The notes under the pieces were generated by a model. The model was not told where the DNA came from, ran no database searches, and saw only the letters and a list, made by a program, of their open reading frames with translations. A program made the position numbers and the translations under genes. DNA of 56,000 nt from Flammeovirgaceae bacterium (GTDB lineage: Bacteria > Bacteroidota > Bacteroidia > Cytophagales > Cyclobacteriaceae): assembly GCA_021299455.1 (NCBI GenBank), contig JAJTGQ010000027.1:1-56000 (forward strand). Reading direction: 5' to 3'. Below are positions 44,938 to 53,856 of this stretch, one piece after another. Position 1 is the first letter of the stretch. Each line of letters starts with the position of its first letter.

Positions 44938-47900
44938 ATGAAGCGCTTCTGGAATATGCTGGATGTCGAGCAGGAAGAAACCGGTCCGGTAGGTTTGTTG
45001 CTTGCGATTAGTTTTTTTATGGGGCTCTTCATGGCTACCGTGGCAGTTGCCTCACAAACGTTATTCCTGAACTTCTTTAGTGAAACAGAAGATTTACCTG
45101 TTGCCATCTTTTTTTCGGGGGTCCTTGGACTCGGTGCAACTGTTCTTTACAACATCTTACAAGGCCGCATTCCATTCCGTATATTGGCCATTATCAATCT
45201 ACTTGTTGTAATTCTATTGACAGGATTTATTGAGTTTGGTGAAAAGTACGTTAGTGATGTAAAATCGCTCTATCGTTATGGTTTTATGTTTGTGTTGCCT
45301 TTTACATTTATCACCCAATTGGTTTTCTGGGGTTCTTTTGCCCGTATGTTTAATGTGAGGGTTGCCAAACGTCTCGTAGGCAGCGTGGATTTAGGAACAA
45401 CCATCGCATCGATACTCGCTTTTTTCACTGTCCCCATTATGCTCGCATCCGGTATTTCAGTGCAATCTTTGTATACTATCGGCCTCGGAAGTATTATTAT
45501 CTATTTACTTCTATTCATACGCCTGTCCAATAAATACTTGGTAGGCGACAAGAGTTTTATGAAAGAGACTGACATTAAAAAATTATCGATAACCGAATTT
45601 TTTGGCAACCGATACATACTCACCTTATCATTGTTTGTCATTGTTTCAACTGTTGCCCTGCGATTCGTTGACTATTCTTTCTTCAATATTTCGCAGGTTC
45701 AATTTGAGGGAGATTCTCTTCCCTATTTTCTAAGCTTTTTCGAGGCTACTGTGGTTATTTTCAGTTTTCTTTTTACTACGTTTGCTACAGATCGAATCAA
45801 TCAAGATTACGGCTTGCGGATTTCGCTTATTATAAATCCGGTTTTACTAATTTTATTCACCGTCTCTGCATTAGCGCTAGGTTATTTTTTCGGTTTCGAT
45901 CCCGCCATAACCGGCCGAAGTTCGGTGGTGTATTTCTTCATCGCCATTGCCATGGGGAAGCTCTTCCTCAACTCGCTTAAAGATGCCATCGATAACCCGA
46001 CATTCAAATTCTATTATGTGCCTATTGACAAAGAGTTAAAAATTGATGCGCAAACAAAAATAGAGGGAAGTGTGATGGCACTGGCCAGTGTTATTGCAGG
46101 GGGATTGATAGTCCTGATCAACCGAGTTAAGGTTTTTGACTTGCTGACGATTACTGCCTTTACCATACCGATCTTGTTTATTTGGTACTGGGTTGTCAAC
46201 CGTATGTACATTGGGTATCGTCAAACATTGCAATCCTCCTTGATAAAAAACAAGTCTGCCATTGAAAAGGAGGTTGTACGGGAATACACGATGGATAGCG
46301 TATTGGGCAAAGAAATAAACAGCGGTGCCGAAGAAAAGGTGGTCTACGGCTTGAAGCTAATGGAGAAATTAGAGCCGGCCTTGTTCGAATCTTCTTTGCT
46401 GCAGCTAGCTGAAAGTAAGATTAAAAAAGTGCGTCAATTTGCGGTTGACAAGATACAGGAGTTGGGCTTGGCTGTCAGCGAAGGAAATGAAATCAAGGGA
46501 TTGGCTTCGCAGGCTGCCGGTGCAGCAGAGGATAGTGATTTCTTGTCTATCTCCATTGACAAACTGATGAAATTGAGCAAGTCACCAAAACAATCAGATA
46601 GGATACTTGGTGCTAAGCTGCTTCGTAAACTAACGAATCAAAAAACAATATTCATTTTACTCGAACTCCTTAGAGATGCTGATCCGAAAGTACGAGGCGA
46701 AGCACTCCTTACCTCTCGCAAGGTGAAACGTCCGGAAACATTTGGCGTTCTGATCGAGTTACTTTCATCACCCGTTTATTCTCATCAGGCGTCAGCAGCG
46801 TTGAAAGAGGTGGGCGAAGCCGTACTGCCGCATCTCGAAACGGCTTTCCACAAATCCGGGCAAAGTGAGCTCGTCATGCTGAAGCTAATCCAGATTATGG
46901 GGCACATCGGTGGCAAAGAAGGAATGAGTTTACTCTGGAAAAAAATTGACTATCCGGACAAGCGTATTGTTCGACAAATTCTATACTCATTGCGATTGAT
47001 CAATTACACAGCCAGAGGACGTGAATCGCTGGATGTGAAGGAGTTGCTGGACATTGAAATGAGTAAAACACTTTGGAACTTAGCCGCCTTAGAAGAATTG
47101 CCTGAAGAGTCGTACTTCTTGCTGGTACGAGATGCCCTTAAAGAAGAAATCAGGGAGAATTATGACCACCTGACGTTGTTATTGTCGCTTCTGTATGAAC
47201 CCGAATCGGTTCAGCTTGTGAAGACCAATGTAGAGGTGGGCTCGCCAGACAGCATTCAATATGCGTTAGAGCTTTTAGATCTTTTTGTTGAGCAAGACTT
47301 AAAGCCAAAACTCATACCCCTATTCGATGACAGCTCGGTGCAAGACAAACTGGAAAAACTACAGATCTATTTCCCAAGAGAAAATTATACTCCGATTCAA
47401 ACGATCAACTATATTCTTAACCGTGATTTTAACTACAATAACCGCTGGACAAAAGTCTGCGCGTTACACTCCACCGCTTATATTCCTGATTTCAGAGTGA
47501 GCCGTGGGCTAGTGAGTCAAATGTTTAACCGCGATAAGTTACTGCAAGAAACAGCCGCATGGGTGGTGTATAATAAAGATAGGGAAGCCTACCAGTCCAT
47601 CTCTGACCGCTTACCGGTCCGCGACAAAAAATTCCTGGATTCTGCTATCGAAAACAATCAATTACTCGAAGGCTTAGACGATGGTTTCTTTTTAGGGATT
47701 GAAATGGTGATGCTGATCAAGAAGTTGCCTGTGTTCAATGGTATTAGCGGACGGATCTTGAGCGACTTGGCGGATAAAATCAACCCCATCACACTGAACC
47801 ATAGAGATAAGCTAGTGATACCCGCTGGCGAAAGTCCCATTTTGATTCAGGCTTTTGGAGAAATTACATTGAGAAACCAAGCGGAAGTGGTACAGCAATT

Positions 47901-48093
47901 GAAACAAGGCGATGTGTTTGGAGATTTATTTCAAGAAGGTAGCATTCCTACAATCACGGAAGCAGAAGCAAATGGCCGGTCGGTGATATTTAAAATTAGT
48001 ATCCTGGATTTTTATTTTGTTCTGGCCACTCACCACGACCTCGCGCAAGGCCTGATTGAAAATATTACTGAAAAGAAACAACTTGTCAACTAA
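44938..48093 (+). CDS. NTT/MFS-type membrane protein with HEAT repeats and cyclic-nucleotide-binding domain
   Basis: The product is 1051 residues from the ATG at 44938; a GTG 42 bases earlier is less likely. The first 420 residues hold about 11-12 membrane helices and resemble the ATP/ADP-translocase (NTT) branch of the major facilitator fold (GPVGLLLAISFFMGLFMATVA at the start, KDAIDNPTFKFYYVPID, KIEGSVMALASVIAGG). Next come HEAT-type helical repeats (about 480-720, ILGAKLLRKLTNQKTIFILL, LLRDADPKVRGEALL). The end (about 940-1040) is a Crp-like cyclic-nucleotide domain (VIPAGES, then LKQGDVFGDLFQEGS and RSVIFKIS), whose phosphate-binding cassette is not canonical. Substrate and ligand are unknown; ATP, ADP, NAD+ or no transport at all are open. 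It is first in the operon, 12 bases before the TIR gene. Confidence 0.82.
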   Translation: MKRFWNMLDVEQEETGPVGLLLAISFFMGLFMATVAVASQTLFLNFFSETEDLPVAIFFSGVLGLGATVLYNILQGRIPFRILAIINLLVVILLTGFIEFGEKYVSDVKSLYRYGFMFVLPFTFITQLVFWGSFARMFNVRVAKRLVGSVDLGTTIASILAFFTVPIMLASGISVQSLYTIGLGSIIIYLLLFIRLSNKYLVGDKSFMKETDIKKLSITEFFGNRYILTLSLFVIVSTVALRFVDYSFFNISQVQFEGDSLPYFLSFFEATVVIFSFLFTTFATDRINQDYGLRISLIINPVLLILFTVSALALGYFFGFDPAITGRSSVVYFFIAIAMGKLFLNSLKDAIDNPTFKFYYVPIDKELKIDAQTKIEGSVMALASVIAGGLIVLINRVKVFDLLTITAFTIPILFIWYWVVNRMYIGYRQTLQSSLIKNKSAIEKEVVREYTMDSVLGKEINSGAEEKVVYGLKLMEKLEPALFESSLLQLAESKIKKVRQFAVDKIQELGLAVSEGNEIKGLASQAAGAAEDSDFLSISIDKLMKLSKSPKQSDRILGAKLLRKLTNQKTIFILLELLRDADPKVRGEALLTSRKVKRPETFGVLIELLSSPVYSHQASAALKEVGEAVLPHLETAFHKSGQSELVMLKLIQIMGHIGGKEGMSLLWKKIDYPDKRIVRQILYSLRLINYTARGRESLDVKELLDIEMSKTLWNLAALEELPEESYFLLVRDALKEEIRENYDHLTLLLSLLYEPESVQLVKTNVEVGSPDSIQYALELLDLFVEQDLKPKLIPLFDDSSVQDKLEKLQIYFPRENYTPIQTINYILNRDFNYNNRWTKVCALHSTAYIPDFRVSRGLVSQMFNRDKLLQETAAWVVYNKDREAYQSISDRLPVRDKKFLDSAIENNQLLEGLDDGFFLGIEMVMLIKKLPVFNGISGRILSDLADKINPITLNHRDKLVIPAGESPILIQAFGEITLRNQAEVVQQLKQGDVFGDLFQEGSIPTITEAEANGRSVIFKISILDFYFVLATHHDLAQGLIENITEKKQLVN

Positions 48094-48105
48094 AAAGTTT
48101 AAACC

Positions 48106-49533
48106 ATGGCGTATGAAATAGATGTACTCGTTACTTATGCGGAGAAGGACAATGAAGTAGCAAAAAAAAGTGAGCAAGGTTGGGTCACACAATTCAAAAA
48201 GTTTTTGGAGCTAATGCTTTTTCAGGTGTTGGGAACCAAACCCAACATTGTGATTAAGTCAGAGTTTGATACAGCCACAGCTCCGGCATTAGACAATGCC
48301 GCGATCCTTGTGGCCGTACTCACCAAAGAATTTGCACAATCGGGTCGATGTCTCGATTTGATAGAAGCCTTCCATAAATCTTCTTCTCAATCAAAAACAA
48401 GCAGAGTATTTAAGGTGCTAAAATCTCCTCTTACGCTACAGGAACAGCCTCCCCGTCTGCGCGATTCGCTCGGTTACGAGATGTATCAATTGGATGACGA
48501 AACGGGTGCGATCAAAGAATACGTTGACTTTTTTAGCCCTGAAGCCGAGAAACAGTATTGGATGAAGATGGTCGATTTAGCCTATGATATCCATGAGGCT
48601 CTTATTGTTTTGAAGGAGGGCGATAAACGCACCGAGGTAAAAAATCTTTTCAAGCGAAAGACGATTTATCTTGCCGAAACCGGATACGATTTGGCCATTC
48701 AACGAAACATCATAAAGCGAGAGCTGATTCGGCACGGCTACGTTGTTCTCCCAAATCATACGCTGCCTACCCGGCAGGACGAACTTGAGCGATCGGTGAG
48801 AAAAGATTTAGAAGAATGTAGTCTCTCCATCCACCTCATGGGCACGTCATATGGAGAAATCCCGGAAGGGGGAGAACGCTCTGTTGTAGATTTGGAAAAT
48901 AAGCTGGCCGCTGAATGCGCTTTTGCAAAACGCCAGAATAAGCAGGAATTTTCTCGTTTGATTTGGATTGCACCAAATCTAAAAAGTGCGAGCGATAAAC
49001 AGAAATCTTTCATTGACAATTTGAAGCGAGACGCAGAAGCCCAGGAAGGCGCGGAAATATTGCAAAATCCGCTGGAAGATTTCAAGAACATCATGCGAGA
49101 AGAACTGATTGACTCCCTTGAACGCAAAAATGTTGACGAATCGTCTACCAAATCCGTGTACCTGGTTCACGATCGCCTTGATCAAGCCGAAGTAAAACCA
49201 TTCAAAGAAGCCATTGAAAAATCTGGCTATAAAGTTTTATCTCCTGCATTTGAAGGCGAGTTGTTGGATGTGCGGAAACATCACATTGAGAACCTAAGAA
49301 ATTTTGATTCGGCCATCATTTTTAAAGGAAAGGTAAATGACCAATGGGTTCGCATGAAAGTATTGGATTTGCTGAAGGCGCCAGGGTTTGGGCGAAAAAA
49401 GCCGATCAAAGGAAAGGCGCTGGTTGGCAGTGGAAACTTAGACGCTTTTAAGAGTCAGAATCTTACTGTCATCGCAAGCGACAGCGTTCGTGCCATGGAA
49501 TCAATATCAAATTTTTTGGACGACAGTAAATAG
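48106..49533 (+). CDS. Multi-domain TIR-like protein
   Basis: This 475-residue soluble protein appears to hold three TIR/flavodoxin-like segments. Segment 1 (about 1-165) begins YEIDVLVTYAEKDNEVAK and has AAILVAVLTKEFAQSGRCLDLIEAF, like the TIR S-x-x-C-x-x-E region but with altered spacing. Segment 2 (about 185-315) has KTIYLAETGYDLAIQRN, then IHLMGTSYGEIPEGG and SVVDLENKLAAECAFAK. Segment 3 (about 345-475) has KSVYLVHDRLDQAEVKPFK and FDSAIIFKGKVNDQWVRMK. TIR domains in bacteria act as NAD+-consuming enzymes or scaffolds. Because none of the segments keeps a perfectly canonical catalytic motif, a scaffold or signalling role is equally likely. It lies between the NTT-like gene and the STAND ATPase, 51 bases before the latter. 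Confidence 0.72.
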   Translation: MAYEIDVLVTYAEKDNEVAKKSEQGWVTQFKKFLELMLFQVLGTKPNIVIKSEFDTATAPALDNAAILVAVLTKEFAQSGRCLDLIEAFHKSSSQSKTSRVFKVLKSPLTLQEQPPRLRDSLGYEMYQLDDETGAIKEYVDFFSPEAEKQYWMKMVDLAYDIHEALIVLKEGDKRTEVKNLFKRKTIYLAETGYDLAIQRNIIKRELIRHGYVVLPNHTLPTRQDELERSVRKDLEECSLSIHLMGTSYGEIPEGGERSVVDLENKLAAECAFAKRQNKQEFSRLIWIAPNLKSASDKQKSFIDNLKRDAEAQEGAEILQNPLEDFKNIMREELIDSLERKNVDESSTKSVYLVHDRLDQAEVKPFKEAIEKSGYKVLSPAFEGELLDVRKHHIENLRNFDSAIIFKGKVNDQWVRMKVLDLLKAPGFGRKKPIKGKALVGSGNLDAFKSQNLTVIASDSVRAMESISNFLDDSK

Positions 49534-49584
49534 TTTTTTTAGTTGAATCAACCTTGTTAAGAAACACCCAAAACAACAGTCAAT

Positions 49585-52500
49585 ATGAGCCAGCAAGTTG
49601 AAGAAATGCCAGGAGCGCCCTCTACCGTAGATACTGGCAATCCATTTCCCGGGCTAAGGCCATTCAAAATCGAAGAGAGTCATTTGTTCTTTGGCAGAGA
49701 AGGACAAAGCGATGAGGTACTCCTCAAACTTTCTAAGAATCGATTTGTTGGCGTAATAGGCCCTTCGGGAAGTGGTAAATCCTCTTTCATTTACTGTGGG
49801 GTAATCCCCATTTTGTATGGCGGTTTTTTAACAGACGCCAGCCCCAACTGGGAGGTAATCGTTACCCGCCCGGGCTCTGCTCCCATCGATAATCTTTCGG
49901 AAGCTCTTTTAAAGTCAGCCAAAGACTACAACATGGCCGATACGGAAGACAAGAAAATAAAAAGAACGATTGTCTCGACTTTACTAAAGAGTAGCTCACT
50001 GGGTTTGGTGGAAGCGATTCAGCAATCTCGAAGATCAGCCGATATCAACTACCTGGTTTTGGTCGATCAATTTGAAGAGCTATTCCGTTTTAAAGATGGT
50101 TCAGACCCGAACTCCGTAAACGAATCGCTCGCCTTCATCAACTTGCTGATGGAAGCCATCAATTATGAAGATGCGCCCATTTATGTGGCCATTACCATGC
50201 GCTCTGACTTTATTGGTGAATGTGCGCAGTTCCCTGACTTGACCCGCAAGATCAACGACAGTCACTACCTCATCCCTCAAATGACCCGCGAACAAAAGCG
50301 CAGAGCAATTGAAGGGCCTGTAGCGGTTGGAGATGCAACCATTGCCCCTCGGCTGGTGCAACAATTACTGAATGACTTAGGCGATAATCCAGATCAGCTA
50401 CCCATTCTCCAACACGCGCTAATGCGCACATGGAGCTATTGGGGGCGGTACAAAGACTCTGAAGGCGAAAGCCTGGACTTGAAGCATTATGAAGCGATTG
50501 GCACAATGGCCGAAGCGCTGTCGCAGCATGCCAACGAAGCGTATGATGAGTTGGATGAAGACCAAAAAAAGATTTGCGAAGCGATATTCAAAGCCATTAC
50601 AGAAAGACGAGGAGAAAATTTTGGTATTCGCAGGCCTACCCGCCTCAATGAAATTGCATCTATCTCCGATGTTTCCGAGGCGGATGTAATTGCCGTTATC
50701 GACAAATTCAGAGAGCCCGGACGTTCGCTGCTTACGCCTGCCTATGGTATTTCACTACATGGCCGCTCAATGATCGATATCTCGCACGAGAGCTTGATGC
50801 GCATTTGGGTACGTCTGAAAAACTGGGTGGAAGATGAAGCCGATGCCGTGCAAATGTATTTGCGTTTGTCGGAAGCGGCCACCCAATATCAGGTAGGCAA
50901 GGCCGGTTTGTGGAGGCCACCCGATTTGCAGTTGGCGCTAAACTGGCAAACCAAACATAAACCCACTTTGGTGTGGGGGCAGCGATACAACCCTTCGTTT
51001 GAGCGTACCATCGTTTTCTTGGAGTATTCTAAAAAGGAATATGATACGGAGCAACGTATCAAAGAGCTAGAACAAAAAAGGAAATTGCAACGCGCACGTG
51101 TTATTGCAATCGTCTTGGGTTCATTTGCTGTTGTCGCCCTCTTGGCGTTTGTCTACGCTATCGTTCAGAGTAGTATTGCTACTGAGAATGAAAAGAAAGC
51201 GAGAGATCAGGAAGAAGTTGCCAAACAAAATGCAACTAAAGCTGAAAAGGCCGAGGGTGAAGCTAAGATTGCAGCGCAACGGGCATTAGAAGAGAAGAAA
51301 AAAGCTGAATTGTCAGCCGAAGAAGCACGTATCGCCCAAAAAGATGCCGAAGCAGCCAAAGCACAGGCAGAGGTAAACTTAGTTAAAGCAACAGAAGCAG
51401 AAAAAAAGGCAACGGCTGCGTTTGCAGTGGCTGAAAAAGAAAAACTTGCCGCCCAAGCCAGCGAAACACGAGCAAAAGCTGCTCAGAAAGATGCAGAGAC
51501 CAGACGCTACCTTTCGATCGCAAAAAGCATGGCCCTCAAGTCGAAAGAGTTGAATGATACCACACTTCAATCCTTACTTGCTCAACAAGCTTTTGCGTTC
51601 AACAAGCGATATAGCGGCTATATCTATGACAACGATATTTACAATGGACTCTATGCTGCCCTTGAAAAATTCAATCATCCTTTGACTAGGAGTTTGCAAG
51701 GCCATACCAAAGCAGCCAGAGCGATCGTGAGTAGCGCAAAGAGCAAATCCATCTATTCGGGAGGTAGCGATGGAAAAATATTCAAATGGATTGAACAAGG
51801 TGGCATTTGGCGGGGCGAACAAATTGCAGAGTTTGCAGATCCACCTCCACTTATCAACACCAACTACCAAATTTATTCGATGGACGTAAGTCCTGACGGA
51901 AACTGGCTGGCCATCGGAGGTTTGTATCCTTCTGACAGAGACGCCAATTATGCGATGCTTTTGAATCTGAATAATCCATCTGAAGCGCCAAAGAAAATCA
52001 CTGGTTATCGCTCGGATATTGAGAATGTGATTTTCGCACCTGACGGAAAAGGTTTTTTTGCCAGAAGTAATTCAGGCCGAAGCATTATGTATTCCGATCT
52101 GACCTCATCGAAAGAAGTAGTAACGACAAAGGAAAAGATTACTTCTATTGACCTAAGTACAGATGGAAGCAAGCTGGCTGGTGTGGGCGAAGACGGAAAC
52201 TTGTATGTGTGGGACGTTCGGAAAAACTTCGCGCCTACCGTTTACTCGATCTTGAAAGGCTCTTCGAATGACGTGCTGGCAGTGGTATTTTCACCCTCGA
52301 GCAATGATATCATTATTGGCGATCAAAAGGGTGAAATACGAATTATCACGGCTGGTCAGATCAGGCGTGTGCTTTCAGGCCACACTTCTCTCATACAAGA
52401 GTTAAAGTTTAGCCACTCAGGCAAATTCCTGGCCTCGGCCAGCTACGATAAAACATTGCGCCTATGGAACATGGAGAATTTGAAAGAACAGCCTACCGTT

Positions 52501-52767
52501 CTTATAGCTAACGACTGGGTGTGGAGCATGGCCTTCTCCCCTGACGATGAGCAGATCATGGGCGGTATACACAGCGTGACTGAAGGAATGCGGGCTTCGG
52601 ACACTGACTATACGATTCATTCTTGGCCCACAAAGAATACGATCATGTCTACTGAATTGTGTGGGCGCATCACTAGAAACATGAGCAAAGACGAGTGGGA
52701 GCTATATGTGGCTGACGATTTGCCGCGCGAGAAAACGTGTGAGAATTTACCATCCAATAACAAGTAA
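49585..52767 (+). CDS. Membrane-anchored nSTAND1 ATPase with coiled coil and WD40 propeller
   Basis: This 1060-residue protein starts with the nSTAND1 signature NPFPGLRPFKIEESHLFFGRE (about 19-39). Walker A is GPSGSGKS (59-66) and Walker B is YLVLVDQFEELF (near 156-166, Asp161). ILQHALMRTWSYW and the winged-helix tail ISLHGRSMIDISHESLMRIW, typical of the family, follow. A membrane helix lies near 504-526 (VIAIVLGSFAVVALLAFVYAIV), then an Ala/Lys/Glu coiled coil (about 530-640) and seven or so WD40 repeats (about 690-1040, for example LSGHTSLIQELKFSHSGKFLASASYDKTLRLW). STAND proteins switch from ADP to ATP state on sensing a trigger with their repeat domain and then activate partners such as TIR. 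Neighbouring genes supply TIR folds and outer-membrane proteins, so envelope signalling or defence is plausible. Confidence 0.9.
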   Translation: MSQQVEEMPGAPSTVDTGNPFPGLRPFKIEESHLFFGREGQSDEVLLKLSKNRFVGVIGPSGSGKSSFIYCGVIPILYGGFLTDASPNWEVIVTRPGSAPIDNLSEALLKSAKDYNMADTEDKKIKRTIVSTLLKSSSLGLVEAIQQSRRSADINYLVLVDQFEELFRFKDGSDPNSVNESLAFINLLMEAINYEDAPIYVAITMRSDFIGECAQFPDLTRKINDSHYLIPQMTREQKRRAIEGPVAVGDATIAPRLVQQLLNDLGDNPDQLPILQHALMRTWSYWGRYKDSEGESLDLKHYEAIGTMAEALSQHANEAYDELDEDQKKICEAIFKAITERRGENFGIRRPTRLNEIASISDVSEADVIAVIDKFREPGRSLLTPAYGISLHGRSMIDISHESLMRIWVRLKNWVEDEADAVQMYLRLSEAATQYQVGKAGLWRPPDLQLALNWQTKHKPTLVWGQRYNPSFERTIVFLEYSKKEYDTEQRIKELEQKRKLQRARVIAIVLGSFAVVALLAFVYAIVQSSIATENEKKARDQEEVAKQNATKAEKAEGEAKIAAQRALEEKKKAELSAEEARIAQKDAEAAKAQAEVNLVKATEAEKKATAAFAVAEKEKLAAQASETRAKAAQKDAETRRYLSIAKSMALKSKELNDTTLQSLLAQQAFAFNKRYSGYIYDNDIYNGLYAALEKFNHPLTRSLQGHTKAARAIVSSAKSKSIYSGGSDGKIFKWIEQGGIWRGEQIAEFADPPPLINTNYQIYSMDVSPDGNWLAIGGLYPSDRDANYAMLLNLNNPSEAPKKITGYRSDIENVIFAPDGKGFFARSNSGRSIMYSDLTSSKEVVTTKEKITSIDLSTDGSKLAGVGEDGNLYVWDVRKNFAPTVYSILKGSSNDVLAVVFSPSSNDIIIGDQKGEIRIITAGQIRRVLSGHTSLIQELKFSHSGKFLASASYDKTLRLWNMENLKEQPTVLIANDWVWSMAFSPDDEQIMGGIHSVTEGMRASDTDYTIHSWPTKNTIMSTELCGRITRNMSKDEWELYVADDLPREKTCENLPSNNK

Positions 52768-52770
52768 GGC

Positions 52771-53844
52771 ATGAAGCGAATTTTAGTACTTGCATTTTTG
52801 GGATTATCCTGTGGTACCGCATACGCGCAAAGTTGCGCTCAGACTCTTCGCCTTGCCACCTCTTCGTACGATCAGGGCCGTCTGCACGAGCTGCCCGGTT
52901 TATTAAGAAAATGTCTGGAAGATCCGAGAGGATTCACAGAAACCGAACGGGTAACTGCCTACAAATTGTTAACTCTAAGCTACATCTATTTGGAAGAACC
53001 CGAAAAAGCGGATAGCGCAATGATCAACTTGTTGAAGACCGATCATTTTTTTGAACCCAACCAAGCCGTAGATCCTGCCGAGTTTATCGGGCTGTATAAA
53101 ACCTTTCGCACGAAGCCGGTTTTTAGCATTGGTGGTAAATTTGGAGTGAACTTGACTCAAGTAAACGTTTTGGCCAATTACTACACCGGAGGAGATGCCG
53201 TTGGAAATGGTAAATATTCGTCCACAATTGCCATTCAAGGAGGCTTTTCATTCGAAAAAAACTTGTTTCAACAATCGAAAAAGAAATTTCTAAAACAACT
53301 TATCTTAGCACCAGAGATCCTCTACGTATCACGGAGTATTGGTTATACCAATACTCCAATGAACACAATATCAGCTACCAATTTGGTTAATCAGGTATTT
53401 GCAGAAAGCCAGACTTGGCTTGATCTAAATGTACTTCTTCAATACCAGTTGAATCCGAAATCCAGATTTAACCCCTATGTTACTTTAGGTCCCGGCATCA
53501 GCTATTTGTTAGGGACAAGTTCTTCAGGCCCCACCACCCGTGGCACAACGGGTAACGTGGTAAGCGGGCCCGCCATTGACTTGGCGAACTCTTACAACAA
53601 AACTGTCTACTCCGTAACAGCGGGCGCGGGGGCAAAGATAAAAGTTGGTAGCCTATATGTGACAGGTGAGTTACGTTACCAATATGGGCTGGTTAACGCT
53701 GTAAACCCCGAAAAAAGAACCAATGTGGAATATACCTTTGACTATGCTGCGCAGCTCAATGATTTTTCAGTCAACAATGTCTCCTTCATGATTGGTGCTT
53801 CCATTCCGGTGTTTAAACCACAAAAGTTAAAAAAGAAAAAATAA
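52771..53844 (+). CDS. Outer-membrane beta-barrel protein with helical N-terminal part (PorT-like)
   Basis: This 357-residue protein has a signal peptide (MKRILVLAFLGLSCGTAYAQ). An alpha-helical TPR-like portion follows (about 21-110, LRLATSSYDQGRLHELPGLLRKCL, then LLTLSYIYLEEPEKADSAM). From about 115 there is a barrel with alternating strands (FSIGGKFGVNLTQVNV, TIAIQGGFSFEKN, SVTAGAGAKIKVGSLYVTGELRYQYG), ending SFMIGASIPVFKP and a Lys-rich tail. The barrel resembles the PorT/outer-membrane-protein beta-barrel family. The start is 3 bases after the STAND stop, so it is cotranslated. It may receive or transmit signals at the outer membrane. Confidence 0.78.
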   Translation: MKRILVLAFLGLSCGTAYAQSCAQTLRLATSSYDQGRLHELPGLLRKCLEDPRGFTETERVTAYKLLTLSYIYLEEPEKADSAMINLLKTDHFFEPNQAVDPAEFIGLYKTFRTKPVFSIGGKFGVNLTQVNVLANYYTGGDAVGNGKYSSTIAIQGGFSFEKNLFQQSKKKFLKQLILAPEILYVSRSIGYTNTPMNTISATNLVNQVFAESQTWLDLNVLLQYQLNPKSRFNPYVTLGPGISYLLGTSSSGPTTRGTTGNVVSGPAIDLANSYNKTVYSVTAGAGAKIKVGSLYVTGELRYQYGLVNAVNPEKRTNVEYTFDYAAQLNDFSVNNVSFMIGASIPVFKPQKLKKKK

Positions 53845-53856
53845 TGCCCTGAACGT

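Noticed and set aside
48756-49151. 131-codon minus-strand frame inside the TIR-like gene
   Set aside because: A Ser-rich shadow of the opposite strand without domain features.
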